Below are positions 17,464 to 26,048 of a stretch of 64,000 bases of DNA, piece after piece. This DNA comes from Rathayibacter tritici (GTDB lineage Bacteria; Actinomycetota; Actinomycetes; Actinomycetales; Microbacteriaceae): the NCBI RefSeq assembly GCF_002932875.1, contig NZ_PSWS01000053.1:122594-186593 (forward strand), in the 5' to 3' direction. Every line of letters begins with the position of its first letter. The stretch's first letter is position 1. The notes beneath the pieces were generated by a model. It was not told where the DNA came from, did not search any database, and saw only the letters and a program-made list of their open reading frames with translations. A program made the translations under genes and the position numbers.

Positions 17464-17512
17464 ATGAGCGAAGACTGATGAGCGGCTCGATATGAGACCC
17501 GTCCGTTCGTAA
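17464..17512 (+). other. Chain of three overlapping micro-ORFs before infB
   Basis: Starting 8 bases after the ylxR stop there are ATG-AGC-GAA-GAC-TGA (17464-17478), then an ATG sharing its A with that stop (17478-17495, MSGSI), then an ATG overlapping the second stop (17492-17512, MRPVRS). Each restarts in a stop/start overlap, so ribosomes could pass from one to the next. Whether they are translated is unknown. They may occur by chance, but the chain is neat and lies immediately before the infB leader hairpin. Confidence 0.3.
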
Positions 17513-17523
17513 CGCCTGCCCCC

Positions 17524-17545
17524 GTCTTGGGTGCAGGCCCAAGAC
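17524..17545 (+). promoter_or_regulatory. Hairpin next to the infB ribosome-binding site
   Basis: A perfect 8-bp stem, GTCTTGGG (17524-17531) with CCCAAGAC (17538-17545), encloses a 6-base loop and ends directly against the AGGAG Shine-Dalgarno sequence (17546-17550). It could act as a terminator between ylxR and infB or as a translational control element; there is no T run, which favours the second. Confidence 0.5.
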
Positions 17546-17554
17546 AGGAGAGAA

Positions 17555-20440
17555 GTGGCAAAACCACGCGTACACGAGATCGCATCCGAACTCGGTGTCG
17601 ATAGCAAGGTCGCACTTGCGAAGTTGAAAGAGCTCGGCGAGTTCGTCAAGGGACCGTCCTCGAGCATCGAACCCCCGGTCGCCCGCAAGCTCCGCCAGGC
17701 CCTTCAGGGCCAGGGCGGATCCGCAGCGGGCGCGTCGTCGACCCCGGCGACCCCTACCGCCAGCGCCCGGCCCGGGGCTCCCCGCCCCGCCGGCGCACGC
17801 CCCTCCGCGCCGACGCCCGGCCCGGTGAAGCCGCCCGCTCCGGCGCCGGCTCCGCCGATGTCGGTCGCCGAACGCCAGGCTCAGGCTCAGGCCGCCCAGG
17901 AGGCCGCGGCCGCTCAGCGCGCTCAGGCCGCGAAGGACGCCCCGGCCGAGGCCGCCGCTCCGGCTCCGACCGAGGCGGCCGAGGCCCCGGCCGCGACCGA
18001 CAAGCCGACGTCCGGCCCCACCCCGGGCGGACCCAAGCCTGTGACTCCGCGTCCGGCTCCCGCCGCGAACACTCCGCGCCCCAGTGGTGCCTCGGGCGGC
18101 TCCAACCGCCCCGGCGGCACCCCGCGTCCGGGCAACAACCCGTTCGCCAGCAACCAGGGCATGGGACAGCGTCCGGCCGCCCCGCGCCCCGGCAACAACC
18201 CCTTCGCCAGCTCGCAGGGCATGGGATCGCGTCCGACCCCGGGCAACATTCCCCGCCCCGCAGCTCCGCGCCCCGGCACGCCCCGACCCGGCGGACCCGG
18301 TATGGGCCAGCGCCCCGCCGGCTTCGGCCAGCGTCCCGGCGGGCCCGGCGGCGGCGCGGGACGTCCCGGCGGTGCCGGTCGTCCCGGCGGCGGCGGATTC
18401 CAGCGCCCCGGCGGTGCTCCCGGTGCCGGTGGCGGCTTCGCCCCCCGTCCCGGTGGCGGCGGCGGTCGCGGTCGCGGCCCCGGCGGTGGGACCGCGGGCG
18501 CCTTCGGCCGCGGTGGCGGCAAGAGCAAGGCCCGCAAGTCCAAGCGCACGAAGCGTCAGGAGTTCGAGCTCAGGGAGGCCCCGTCGCTCGGCGGTGTCAG
18601 CGTTCCCCGCGGGGACGGCAAGACGGTCATCCGTCTTCGCCGCGGCGCGTCGATCTCGGACTTCGCCGACAAGATCGAGGCCATGACCGGCGTGCCGGTA
18701 CCCCCCGGCAACCTGGTCACCGTCCTCTTCGCCCTCGGCGAGATGGCGACGGCGACCGAGTCGCTCGACGAGGCCACCTTCGAGGTGCTCGGCTCCGAGC
18801 TCGGCTTCACGATCCAGGTCGTCTCGCCCGAGGATGAGGACAAGGAGCTCCTCGAGGGCTTCGGTCTCGACCTCGAGCAGGAGCTGGACGACGAGACGGA
18901 CGAGGACCTCGAGATCCGTCCCCCCGTCGTCACCGTCATGGGTCACGTCGACCACGGAAAGACGCGCCTGCTCGACGCGATCCGCAACGCCAACGTCGTC
19001 GCCGGCGAGGCGGGCGGCATCACGCAGCACATCGGTGCGTACCAGGTCGTCGCGGAGCACGAGGGCATCGAGCGTCCGATCACCTTCATCGACACCCCGG
19101 GTCACGAGGCGTTCACCGCCATGCGAGCCCGCGGTGCCCAGGTCACGGACATCGCGATCCTGGTGGTCGCGGCGGATGACGGCATCATGCCGCAGACCAT
19201 CGAAGCGCTGAACCACGCCCAGGCGGCCAACGTGCCGATCGTGGTCGCGGTGAACAAGGTGGACAAGCCCGACGCGAACCCGGCCAAGGTGCGCCAGCAG
19301 CTCACCGAGTTCGGGCTCGTCGCGGAGGAGTACGGCGGAGACGTCATGTTCGTCGACGTGTCGGCCCGTGCCGGCACCGGTATCCAGGACCTCCTGGACG
19401 CCGTGCTGCTCACCGCGGACGCCGGTCTCGACCTGCGCGCCAACCCCGACAAGGAGGCGCGCGGAGTCGCGATCGAGGCGAAGCTCGACAAGGGACGCGG
19501 TGCGGTCGCGACCGTCCTCATCCAGTCGGGAACGTTGCGGGTCGGCGACGCGATCGTCGCCGGAACGGCGTACGGCCGCGTGCGTGCGATGGCGGACGAG
19601 AACGGCAACGCCGTCCTCGAGGCCGTACCGTCGCGTCCGGTTCAGGTGCAGGGACTCTCGTCCGTGCCCCGCGCCGGCGACACCTTCCTCGTCACCGAGG
19701 AGGATCGCACCGCTCGCCAGATCGCCGAGAAGCGCGAAGCCGCTCAGCGCAACGCCCTGCTGGCCAAGGCCCGCAAGCGCATCTCGCTCGAGGACTTCAC
19801 CCGTGCTCTCGAGGAGGGGAAGGTCGAGTCGCTCAACCTCATCATCAAGGGCGACGTGTCCGGTGCCGTCGAGGCGCTGGAGGAGTCGCTCGTCAAGATC
19901 GAGGTCGACGACTCCGTGCAGCTGCGGATCATCCATCGCGGTGTCGGTGCGATCACGGAGTCGGATGTCAACCTCGCGACGATCGACAACGCGATCATCG
20001 TGGGCTTCAACGTCCGCCCCGACCCGAAGGCCCGCGAGCGCGCTGCCCGAGAAGGAGTGGACATCCGCTTCTACTCGGTCATCTACAACGCGATCGAAGA
20101 GGTCGAGAACTCGCTCACGGGCATGCTCAAGCCCGAGTTCGAGGAGGTTCAGTCCGGTGTCGCCGAGATTCGCGAGGTGTTCCGCTCCTCGAAGGTCGGC
20201 AACATCGCGGGTGTCATCGTCCGCTCCGGCACGATCACCCGCAACTCGAAGGCGCGTGTCATTCGTGACGGCGTGGTCGTCGGTGACAACCTCGCCATCG
20301 AGTCGCTGCGTCGCTTCAAGGACGACGTCACGGAGGTCCGTACGGACTACGAGGCCGGTATCGGTCTCGGTAAGTACAACGACATCCAGATCGGCGACGA
20401 GATCGAGACGATCGAGATGAAGGAGAAGCCGCGAGGCTGA
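17555..20440 (+). CDS. infB: Translation initiation factor IF-2
   Basis: A 961-residue IF-2 that brings fMet-tRNA to the 30S subunit. The GTG at 17555 follows AGGAGAGAA. The N-terminal IF2_N module ([27 protein letters not shown]) is followed by a long Ala/Pro/Gly-rich linker (about residues 55-330) in which FASNQGMG and FASSQGMG modules and PGG repeats occur. The GTPase domain has G1 GHVDHGKT near residue 463, then [24 protein letters not shown] and VSARAGTGI, followed by domains II-IV and [15 protein letters not shown] near the C-terminus. Size is usual for actinobacteria. The Gly-rich linker makes the opposite strand look open, but that frame is not a gene. Confidence 0.96.
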   Translation: MAKPRVHEIASELGVDSKVALAKLKELGEFVKGPSSSIEPPVARKLRQALQGQGGSAAGASSTPATPTASARPGAPRPAGARPSAPTPGPVKPPAPAPAPPMSVAERQAQAQAAQEAAAAQRAQAAKDAPAEAAAPAPTEAAEAPAATDKPTSGPTPGGPKPVTPRPAPAANTPRPSGASGGSNRPGGTPRPGNNPFASNQGMGQRPAAPRPGNNPFASSQGMGSRPTPGNIPRPAAPRPGTPRPGGPGMGQRPAGFGQRPGGPGGGAGRPGGAGRPGGGGFQRPGGAPGAGGGFAPRPGGGGGRGRGPGGGTAGAFGRGGGKSKARKSKRTKRQEFELREAPSLGGVSVPRGDGKTVIRLRRGASISDFADKIEAMTGVPVPPGNLVTVLFALGEMATATESLDEATFEVLGSELGFTIQVVSPEDEDKELLEGFGLDLEQELDDETDEDLEIRPPVVTVMGHVDHGKTRLLDAIRNANVVAGEAGGITQHIGAYQVVAEHEGIERPITFIDTPGHEAFTAMRARGAQVTDIAILVVAADDGIMPQTIEALNHAQAANVPIVVAVNKVDKPDANPAKVRQQLTEFGLVAEEYGGDVMFVDVSARAGTGIQDLLDAVLLTADAGLDLRANPDKEARGVAIEAKLDKGRGAVATVLIQSGTLRVGDAIVAGTAYGRVRAMADENGNAVLEAVPSRPVQVQGLSSVPRAGDTFLVTEEDRTARQIAEKREAAQRNALLAKARKRISLEDFTRALEEGKVESLNLIIKGDVSGAVEALEESLVKIEVDDSVQLRIIHRGVGAITESDVNLATIDNAIIVGFNVRPDPKARERAAREGVDIRFYSVIYNAIEEVENSLTGMLKPEFEEVQSGVAEIREVFRSSKVGNIAGVIVRSGTITRNSKARVIRDGVVVGDNLAIESLRRFKDDVTEVRTDYEAGIGLGKYNDIQIGDEIETIEMKEKPRG

Positions 20441-20741
20441 TTCGTTCCACTGGAAGGCCCGGGTCCGCCCGGGCCTTCCGGCGTTTCTCCTGGTGCGCAG
20501 TGGGATCGGGAGGGGACTCTCGTCCTCTCCCTCCTCCGGAGGAATGGGAAACGCCCTCGTCTCGGAGGCGCGGACCCTCCGACGGGCGCTGCCGCGGGTT
20601 GAGACCGAGGCGGCCGCGGCCGTCGCAGACTCGGGAAGACGTCGGACGACGCAAGGCCCCCCGGACGGGAACAGTCGGACGGGCGGGGAGTGGTTGAATG
20701 GCGAGCTGAACGGTTCGCCGAGAGAGATGTGAGGACCAGTC
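20441..20741. other. Intergenic region between infB and rbfA, about 300 bases
   Basis: It begins with the infB terminator hairpin (20452-20479). The rest holds no convincing gene; it contains several GC-rich short inverted stretches around 20507-20545 and ends with the rbfA ribosome site (GAGGACC) before the ATG at 20742. A TTGAAT at about 20694-20699 could be part of an rbfA promoter, but no matching -10 is clear. Confidence 0.5.
20452..20479 (+). terminator. infB terminator hairpin
   Basis: A perfect 12-bp stem, GGAAGGCCCGGG (20452-20463) with CCCGGGCCTTCC (20468-20479), closes a TCCG loop 11 bases after the infB stop. A short pyrimidine-rich stretch (GTTTCTCC) follows. Confidence 0.8.
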
Positions 20742-21179
20742 ATGGCAGATCCGGCCCGGGCGAGGAAGCTTGCCGAACGTATCCAGGTGATCGTCGCGAA
20801 GCGGCTCGAACGCGGTCTCCGTGACCCGCGCCTCGGCTTCGTCACGATCACCGATGTGCAGGTGACCGGCGACCTGCAGCACGCTTCCGTGTTCTACACG
20901 GTGTACGGCACCGACGAGGAGCGTGCCGATTCGGCCGCCGCCCTCAAGGCCGCCACTGGCATGCTGCGGACCGAGGTGGGGAAGAACATCACCGCGCGGC
21001 TCACTCCGTCGCTCGAGTTCATCCTCGACGCGCTTCCCGAGAACGCGAAGCACATCGAGGATCTTCTCGCCACCGCGCGCAGCCAGGACTCGCAGGTGCA
21101 GTCGCTCGCCGCTCAGGCGGACTACGCAGGCGAGGCCGACCCCTACGTGAAGCCCCGCGAGGACGACACCGAGGATTAG
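20742..21179 (+). CDS. rbfA: 30S ribosome-binding factor RbfA
   Basis: A 145-residue KH-fold ribosome maturation factor that binds the 30S subunit and assists 16S 5'-end maturation. Family features are ARKLAERIQVIVAKRLERGLRDPRLGFVTITDV at the start (visible in pieces: DPRLGFVTITDVQVTGDL), ASVFYTVYG and RLTPSLEFILD. A ribosome site (GAGGACC) precedes the ATG at 20742. The acidic C-terminal tail (PREDDTED) is typical of actinobacterial RbfA. Its stop codon overlaps, on the other strand, the stop of a frameshifted remnant. Confidence 0.94.
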   Translation: MADPARARKLAERIQVIVAKRLERGLRDPRLGFVTITDVQVTGDLQHASVFYTVYGTDEERADSAAALKAATGMLRTEVGKNITARLTPSLEFILDALPENAKHIEDLLATARSQDSQVQSLAAQADYAGEADPYVKPREDDTED

Positions 21180-21483
21180 ACGCCGAGGTTGAACGCAGCG
21201 GAGCCCGTGGCGACGTCGAGCGAGTCCAGGACGACGACAGCGGTGCAGCCGGCGCCGCGGAATAGCGTCGCCGCTGCGTACACGATCGCGAGCTGGGCGG
21301 GATCGTCGGTGTCGAGCCGGCGGACGTAGGCGCCGTCGACGGCGACGACCTTCTCCTCGGGGAGGGTGCGGGTCGCCCCCGTCGACGCTGTGCTGCACGC
21401 CGTGGTAGTCGAGGCGGGCGACGCCCGTGCGGTCGATGTCGGGGCGGGAGAGGCGGAGGCGGCGACCGGTCGCGGCGCCGACC
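21176..21483 (-). pseudogene. Frameshifted remnant of an unknown protein downstream of mutY
   Basis: On the minus strand two frames carry protein-like sequence. The upstream frame reads TGRRLRLSRPDIDRTGVARL and then DYHGVQHSVDGG. The other frame continues with RTLPEEKVVAVDGAYVRRL, DPAQLAIVYAAATLFRGAG and CTAVVVLDSLDVATGSAAFN to TAA at 21176-21178. Joined near 21370-21385 they would make one domain of about 100 residues, so a single insertion or deletion seems to have broken the gene, unless it is a sequencing error. No ATG or GTG opens the first frame, though TAGGGT lies near 21483. I do not recognise the family. It follows mutY in the same direction. Confidence 0.45.
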
Positions 21484-21520
21484 CTACCCGCCCCCTCCGA
21501 CGCCGGACGATGAACCGGCC

Positions 21521-22402
21521 TCAGGAGCCGGGGAGGAGATAGCCGTTGTCGGCGTCCCCGGTCGCCAGGCCGTCGGCCAGAAGCCCGGCCAGAGCCCGAC
21601 CGCGTTGCTCAGCGTCGGGCCAGAGCGACTCCACCTCGGCCGCCGTGACCGGGCCGTGGGCGGCGCGCAGCTCGGCGAGGATGAGCCCGCGGACCTGACG
21701 ATCGGAGCCTTCGAACCGCTTCTGCTTCGACTTCACCGCTCCGGTGTGCTCCGGGTAGCCCTCAGCCCGCCAGCGGCAGAGGTCGCGGATCGGGCACTCG
21801 CCGCAGCGCGGGGCTCGGGCGGTGCAGACGATCGCCCCCAGCTCCATCGCTCCGGCGTTGAAGGCCGCGGCGTCGGGTAGCGACTCGGGCAGCAGCGCCG
21901 ACATCGCGTCGAGGTCGGCCTTCGCGCGCGGAGGACCGGGCTCGGCCGCACCGCCGACTGCGCGTGCGATCACCCGCCGGACGTTGGTGTCGACCACCGG
22001 ATGGCGCCGTCCGTAGGCGAAGACGGCGACGGCGCGCGCGGTGTAGTCGCCGATGCCGGGCAGCGCGAGGAGGGTGTCGACATCGTCCGGGACCACGTCG
22101 CCGTGCTCCTCGGCGATCGCCACGGCGCAGGCGTGCAGGCGGAGTGCCCGTCGCGGGTAGCCGAGGGACTGCCAGGCGCGCACCGCCTCGCCGGGCGGGA
22201 CAGCAGCGAGGGCGGAGGGGGTCGGCCAGCGTTCCAGCCAGGCGGCCAATCGGGGCACGACGCGCAGGACAGGGGTTTGCTGCAGCATGACCTCGCTGAC
22301 CAGAGTGCCCCAAGCGGGGAATCCCTCGCGGCGCCACGGCAGGTCGCGTGCGTTCGTGCGGTACCAGGCGACGATCGCAGTGGCGAGGGCGGCGGAGGGC
22401 AT
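21521..22402 (-). CDS. mutY: A/G-specific adenine DNA glycosylase
   Basis: A 293-residue HhH-GPD glycosylase that removes adenine opposite 8-oxoguanine. The N-terminal part has RDLPWRREGFPAWGTLVSEVMLQQT in pieces (WGTLVSEVMLQQTPVLRVVP), the helix-hairpin-helix with catalytic lysine/aspartate region LLALPGIGDYTARAV and VVDTNVRRVIAR, and the iron-sulfur ligands C-X6-C-X2-C-X5-C in CTARAPRCGECPIRDLC. The C-terminal NUDIX-like 8-oxoG recognition domain of E. coli MutY is absent, as in many actinobacterial forms of this length. The ATG at 22402 has TAGTGT 6 bases upstream. The gene is divergent from the kinase-like gene at 22439. Confidence 0.92.
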   Translation of the reverse strand: MPSAALATAIVAWYRTNARDLPWRREGFPAWGTLVSEVMLQQTPVLRVVPRLAAWLERWPTPSALAAVPPGEAVRAWQSLGYPRRALRLHACAVAIAEEHGDVVPDDVDTLLALPGIGDYTARAVAVFAYGRRHPVVDTNVRRVIARAVGGAAEPGPPRAKADLDAMSALLPESLPDAAAFNAGAMELGAIVCTARAPRCGECPIRDLCRWRAEGYPEHTGAVKSKQKRFEGSDRQVRGLILAELRAAHGPVTAAEVESLWPDAEQRGRALAGLLADGLATGDADNGYLLPGS

Positions 22403-22408
22403 CAGCCC

Positions 22409-22414
22409 ACACTA
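22409..22414 (-). promoter_or_regulatory. -10 element of mutY (leaderless layout)
   Basis: TAGTGT on the minus strand ends 6 bases before the mutY ATG at 22402. The divergent promoter at 22427-22432 is only 12 bases away, so the two -10 elements are almost back to back. Confidence 0.45.
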
Positions 22415-22426
22415 GGCGCTGGCGCG

Positions 22427-22432
22427 TATCGT
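22427..22432 (+). promoter_or_regulatory. -10 element of the kinase-like gene (leaderless layout)
   Basis: TATCGT ends 6 bases before the ATG at 22439. Confidence 0.45.
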
Positions 22433-22438
22433 GGGCGG

Positions 22439-23038
22439 ATGACCAGGTGGGCTCCGCAGAAGGCCGATGTGCTCGACGCTCTCGCGGCGGAGGTGCTGCA
22501 CAACTACGCGCGCGGACGGGTCACGGTCGGTATCGACGGCGACGACCCGGAGGTGAGCGGCGCATTCGCTCTCGAGCTGGCGGAGGCGCTGCGCCGGGCC
22601 GGTCGGGACGCGATCATCGCGCACCTTGCGGACTTCCGCCGTCCCCGGGCCGAGCGGGAGGATCCCGCCGTGCCCGAGCAGCAGCGCTCCTACGCGGGCG
22701 GCTACAACTACGAACTCCTGCGGCGGGTGCTCCTGGATCCGTTCACGCTCGGCGGAAGCACGGGATTCGTGCTCGCGGGCTTCGACTCGCTGCGGGACCA
22801 GGCGAGGCAGGCGCGCTGGCGGACCGCCGGCCGCGATGCGGTGCTGCTCGTGGACGGCGAGTTCGCGCTGCGGCCGGAGTTGCGCGGGGCGTGGAGCACC
22901 AGCATCCGGCTCGATACGCAGGAGCCGCCGGTTGATCGGGCCTACCGCGCCACGACGGATCCGCGCCGGCTCGCGGGCATCCTCGTCGACATCCGCGATC
23001 CGGAGCAGCCCCGCCGCATCTTCGCCGACTCCTGCTGA
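22439..23038 (+). CDS. Nucleoside kinase-like P-loop protein with a degenerate P-loop
   Basis: A 199-residue protein that resembles the uridine kinase-like group annotated in actinobacteria: MTRWAPQKADVLDALAAEVL, a beta strand RVTVGIDG, then the place of the P-loop, followed by SYAGGYNYELLRRVLLDPF and LLVDGEFALRPELRGAW, which match the lid and Walker B regions. Where active kinases have GxxxxGK[ST], this protein reads GIDGDDPEVSGAFALELAEAL, with no lysine or adjacent Ser/Thr. It may have lost phosphotransfer and kept a binding or regulatory role. The ATG at 22439 is leaderless. Confidence 0.65.
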   Translation: MTRWAPQKADVLDALAAEVLHNYARGRVTVGIDGDDPEVSGAFALELAEALRRAGRDAIIAHLADFRRPRAEREDPAVPEQQRSYAGGYNYELLRRVLLDPFTLGGSTGFVLAGFDSLRDQARQARWRTAGRDAVLLVDGEFALRPELRGAWSTSIRLDTQEPPVDRAYRATTDPRRLAGILVDIRDPEQPRRIFADSC

Positions 23039-23084
23039 ACGCGCCGCCTGCACAGCGAACGCAGAGAAGAGCCGGGACGGAGTC

Positions 23085-24083
23085 TCAGACCGCGGCGGCC
23101 CGGCGAACGACCTCGGCGGGGGGCAGGAAGGTGCCCGCCCGCTCGACCTCATGCACCAGGTCGACCAGCAGCTGGTTGACCGGGGCCTCGCGTCCACCGC
23201 GATGAGCGGTGCGGACCACGGCTCCGGCCAGGTGGTCGATCTCGCTGGGCACCCCGCGTCGGATGCTCTGCAGCGTCGATCCGGGGTTGGGCACCTCGCC
23301 CATGCCGGCGGCCATCCGGCGGGGGAGCAGCTCGACCACGGGCAGCGGAGCGGCGGCGAGTGCGCGGACGGAGGCGTTCGAGAGGCCCTGGAGCGAGCCG
23401 AAGCGGATGCCCGCAGCGATGCCGGTCCGGGCGGCCTCGCGCATCGCCCGAGCCAGGACTCGGCGCAGGCCCTGGTCGGCGATCGTCTCCTGCACCGAGA
23501 GCCCGGTGATCGCCGGGAGGGCGTTCATCTCGTTGATCAGCAGCTTCGTCCACTGCGCGCCGAGGAAGTCGTCCGTGACCGCGGTGGGGACTGCCTCGCC
23601 GAGAAGAGCGGCGGCGCGGCGCACGTCGTCGTCGGCCGGACGGCCGGGGACGCCGAGCGTGGTCGTCGCAGCGGCGGTGACGGTGACGCGACCGGGCTCG
23701 AGGTGGCTCGCGGCGAACAGGGCCAGGGCGCCGACGAGGCGAGCGTCGCGCACCTGGCGGGCGGCGGCGGTGAGGCCGTCGAGTCCGTTCTGGACGACGA
23801 CGACCAGAGTGCCGTCGACGGTGCGACGGTTGCTGCGCAGCGCGTCCTCGGCGTCCTGCGCCTTCGTGCAGACGATGGCGAGATCCGGGACGAGGTCGAG
23901 GGTCTCACCGCAGCGGACCCACGCGGTGTGCTCGCCCCACGCCCCATCCAGACGGAGCCCCGAGCGGCGGACCGCGGTGAGGTGGTCGCCGCGAGCGGTG
24001 ACCTCGACGTCGTGCCCCGCCTTGTCGAGAAGGGCGGCGACGGTGCCGCCGACGGCGCCTGCTCCGAGTACTGCGATCCTCAT
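23085..24083 (-). CDS. Ketopantoate reductase family protein (ApbA/PanE)
   Basis: A 332-residue NADPH-dependent reductase. The Rossmann motif is MRIAVLGAGAVGGTVAALLDKAGHDV (GAGAVGG near residue 7). AIVCTKAQDAEDAL and VVVQNGLDG follow the family, and the C-terminal domain has the catalytic-lysine region AQWTKLLINEMNALPAITG and the NPGSTLQSIRRGVPSEIDHL helix in pieces. The usual reaction is reduction of 2-dehydropantoate to pantoate for coenzyme A synthesis, but the family also holds paralogues of unknown substrate and no other pan gene is nearby. The ATG at 24083 has TAGGCT 6 bases upstream. Confidence 0.82.
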   Translation of the reverse strand: MRIAVLGAGAVGGTVAALLDKAGHDVEVTARGDHLTAVRRSGLRLDGAWGEHTAWVRCGETLDLVPDLAIVCTKAQDAEDALRSNRRTVDGTLVVVVQNGLDGLTAAARQVRDARLVGALALFAASHLEPGRVTVTAAATTTLGVPGRPADDDVRRAAALLGEAVPTAVTDDFLGAQWTKLLINEMNALPAITGLSVQETIADQGLRRVLARAMREAARTGIAAGIRFGSLQGLSNASVRALAAAPLPVVELLPRRMAAGMGEVPNPGSTLQSIRRGVPSEIDHLAGAVVRTAHRGGREAPVNQLLVDLVHEVERAGTFLPPAEVVRRAAAV

Positions 24084-24089
24084 CCGGAC

Positions 24090-24095
24090 AGCCTA
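24090..24095 (-). promoter_or_regulatory. -10 element of the ketopantoate reductase-like gene (leaderless layout)
   Basis: TAGGCT on the minus strand ends 6 bases before the ATG at 24083. Confidence 0.5.
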
Positions 24096-24153
24096 GGGCG
24101 GGGAGGAGCGGGGTCCGACGCCACCCCCAGAGAGGACTCCCGATCCGTCCGTG

Positions 24154-24159
24154 TATCCT
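24154..24159 (+). promoter_or_regulatory. -10 element of truB (leaderless layout)
   Basis: TATCCT ends 7 bases before the GTG at 24167. Confidence 0.45.
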
Positions 24160-24166
24160 CACATCC

Positions 24167-25114
24167 GTGCTCGAGACCCCCGCCCCGGCTCCGAACGGCA
24201 TCCTCCTGCTCGACAAGCCCGGCGGCATCACCAGCCACGACCTCGTCTCGCGGACTCGTCGCCGCGCGGGGACCCGGAAGGTCGGCCACGCGGGCACACT
24301 CGATCCGATGGCCACCGGGCTGATGATCCTCGGGCTCGGCCCCTCGACGCGGCTGCTCACCTACCTGGTGGGCCTCGACAAGCAGTACGAGGCGACCATT
24401 CGGCTCGGCGCCTCGACCAGTACAGACGACCGCGAGGGCGAGGTCCTCGCCTCCGCCGACTCCGACCTCGTGGCAGCTCTCACCCCGGAGGCGGTGGCCG
24501 ACGGCATCGCGGCCCTCACTGGAGCGATCGAGCAGGTTCCGAGCACAGTCAGCGCGATCAAGGTGGACGGCCGGCGTGCCTACGCTCGCGCCCGCGACGG
24601 CGAGGAGGTCGTTCTCGCCTCCCGTCCGGTGACCGTCTCGGCCTTCGACCTGCTGGAGAGTCGCCGGATCGACACCCCCGACGAGGGTGCACGCCTTGAC
24701 CTCGACGTGCGCGTCACCTGCTCCTCCGGCACCTACATCCGTGCGCTGGCTCGTGACCTCGGCGCGGCGCTCGGAGTCGGCGGGCACCTCACGACCCTCC
24801 GCCGCACCGCCGTCGGACCGTTCTCGGTGGCGCAGGCCGGCGAGATCGACGAGCTCGACGTCCCCGCCGCGCTCCTGTCGCCGACGCGCGTGGCAGGCGA
24901 GCTGTTCCCGCTGCTCCACCTCGATGCGCAGGAGGCGGGTGACCTCGCCAATGGCAAACGCATCCCGGCCCCGGAGGCGGTCGCGGGTTCGACGGGGCTC
25001 CTCGCCGCCGTCGGCCCGGGGGAGCGGCTGATCGGCCTCGCCGAGCGCCGCGGCACCCAGCTCAAGAGCGTGGTCAACTTCCCGACCGAGGACCTGCGGA
25101 CGGTCGCGTCGTGA
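24167..25114 (+). CDS. truB: tRNA pseudouridine(55) synthase
   Basis: A 315-residue enzyme that makes pseudouridine 55 in the T loop of tRNAs. Motifs: NGILLLDKPGGITSHDLV, the catalytic aspartate in KVGHAGTLDPMATGLMI, YEATIRLGASTSTDDREGE, SAIKVDGRRAYARARDGE and CSSGTYIRALARDLG. An actinobacterial C-terminal extension ends the protein. The GTG at 24167 lies 7 bases after TATCCT. The next gene overlaps the stop by 4 bases (GTGA). truB usually follows rbfA directly; here mutY, a kinase-like gene and a panE-like gene stand between. Confidence 0.95.
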   Translation: MLETPAPAPNGILLLDKPGGITSHDLVSRTRRRAGTRKVGHAGTLDPMATGLMILGLGPSTRLLTYLVGLDKQYEATIRLGASTSTDDREGEVLASADSDLVAALTPEAVADGIAALTGAIEQVPSTVSAIKVDGRRAYARARDGEEVVLASRPVTVSAFDLLESRRIDTPDEGARLDLDVRVTCSSGTYIRALARDLGAALGVGGHLTTLRRTAVGPFSVAQAGEIDELDVPAALLSPTRVAGELFPLLHLDAQEAGDLANGKRIPAPEAVAGSTGLLAAVGPGERLIGLAERRGTQLKSVVNFPTEDLRTVAS

Positions 25115-25479
25115 TCGAGTGGTTCACGACCCTCCAGGTGGGGATCGCCGTCGTGGCGGGCCTGCTCTGCCTGGTGCTCGGGCTGCTCGCCCGCCGCCCC
25201 TCTGATGTCTCGGTGGGAGCGACGGCGATCGTCGAGTTGCTCCTGATCGTGCAGCTGGCGGTCGCGCTCGTCTCTCCCCTGGTCGGCAACCGCCCGTCGG
25301 GGAGCCTGCCGGAGTACTACATCTACCTGATCTCGGCGCTGCTCCTGCCGCTCGCCGCGGGCTTCTGGGCGCTGATCGAGCGGAGCCGCTGGAGCACCGT
25401 GATCCTGGGCGTCGCCTGCCTCTCGATCGCGGTGATGGTCTACCGGATGCACCAGATCTGGTTCTTCCAGAGCGCCTGA
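25111..25479 (+). CDS. Small membrane protein, function unknown
   Basis: A 122-residue protein with four hydrophobic segments (VGIAVVAGLLCLVLGLLA; AIVELLLIVQLAVALV; YIYLISALLLPLAAGFW; STVILGVACLSIAVMVY). It starts with GTG in the GTGA overlap with the truB stop, so it is translationally coupled to truB. Between the second and third segments there is a conserved-looking loop (NRPSGSLPEYYIY). I recognise it only as a member of a conserved actinobacterial membrane-protein family with no assigned role. Confidence 0.8.
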   Translation: MIEWFTTLQVGIAVVAGLLCLVLGLLARRPSDVSVGATAIVELLLIVQLAVALVSPLVGNRPSGSLPEYYIYLISALLLPLAAGFWALIERSRWSTVILGVACLSIAVMVYRMHQIWFFQSA

Positions 25480-25514
25480 TCCGGCCTACCGCCGGACCCG
25501 GCCCGGCGAGCGCC

Positions 25515-25520
25515 TAGCAT
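25515..25520 (+). promoter_or_regulatory. Possible -10 element of the membrane protein gene at 25530
   Basis: TAGCAT ends 9 bases before the ATG at 25530. The gap is slightly longer than at the other genes in the window with this layout. Confidence 0.35.
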
Positions 25521-25529
25521 GGACCTGCG

Positions 25530-26048
25530 ATGTCGAAACCAGCCAGCGATGCGTCCGGACGGGCCGCCCACAACCCTCGAAACCCCTCGGCCTCCGGAAG
25601 CGGCGACTCGACCCGCTCGGCCCGTTCGCGCGGTATCGGCAGCCTGCTCGTCGTGGTGTACGGGATTCTGGCGCTTGCCGCGACGGGTCGCTCCGTCTTT
25701 CAGATCATCGACCGCTTCGACGAGGCGCCGCTGGCGTTCTCGCTCTCGGCGCTCTCAGCCGTGGTGTACATCGTGGCGACCGTCGCGCTGGTCCAGCCGG
25801 GGCGCGCCTGGCAGCGAGTGGCCTGGGTGACCATCACGTTCGAGCTGGTGGGCGTGCTCGTGGTCGGCGCGCTCAGCCTGCTCGCACCGCAGCTGCTCGG
25901 GCTCACCAGCGCCGATCCGTTCGGCCGTCAGTCGACAGTCTGGGCGGCGTTCGGCGCGGGGTACCTGCTCATCCCGCTCGTCCTGCCGATGCTCGGCCTC
26001 TGGTGGCTCCGCGTGCAGGGGCGGCGCTCATCAAGGGCGGGGGTCTGA
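25530..26048 (+). CDS. Membrane protein, function unknown
   Basis: A 172-residue protein. The first 30 residues are hydrophilic and rich in Ser, Arg and Asn (MSKPASDASGRAAHNPRNPS). Four membrane segments follow (SLLVVVYGILALAATG; LSALSAVVYIVATVALV; ITFELVGVLVVGALSLL; FGAGYLLIPLVLPMLGLWWL). The stop TGA shares bases with the ribF start (TGATG), so the two are co-translated. No family name can be given. Partner genes truB and ribF suggest nothing specific. Confidence 0.8.
   Translation: MSKPASDASGRAAHNPRNPSASGSGDSTRSARSRGIGSLLVVVYGILALAATGRSVFQIIDRFDEAPLAFSLSALSAVVYIVATVALVQPGRAWQRVAWVTITFELVGVLVVGALSLLAPQLLGLTSADPFGRQSTVWAAFGAGYLLIPLVLPMLGLWWLRVQGRRSSRAGV

Noticed and set aside
17462-20851. 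A 1129-codon open frame on the minus strand opposite infB
   Set aside because: It mirrors infB codon by codon, is low in complexity (Asp/Val/Leu/Gly repeats) and has no domain. Long antisense frames are expected in DNA this GC-rich.
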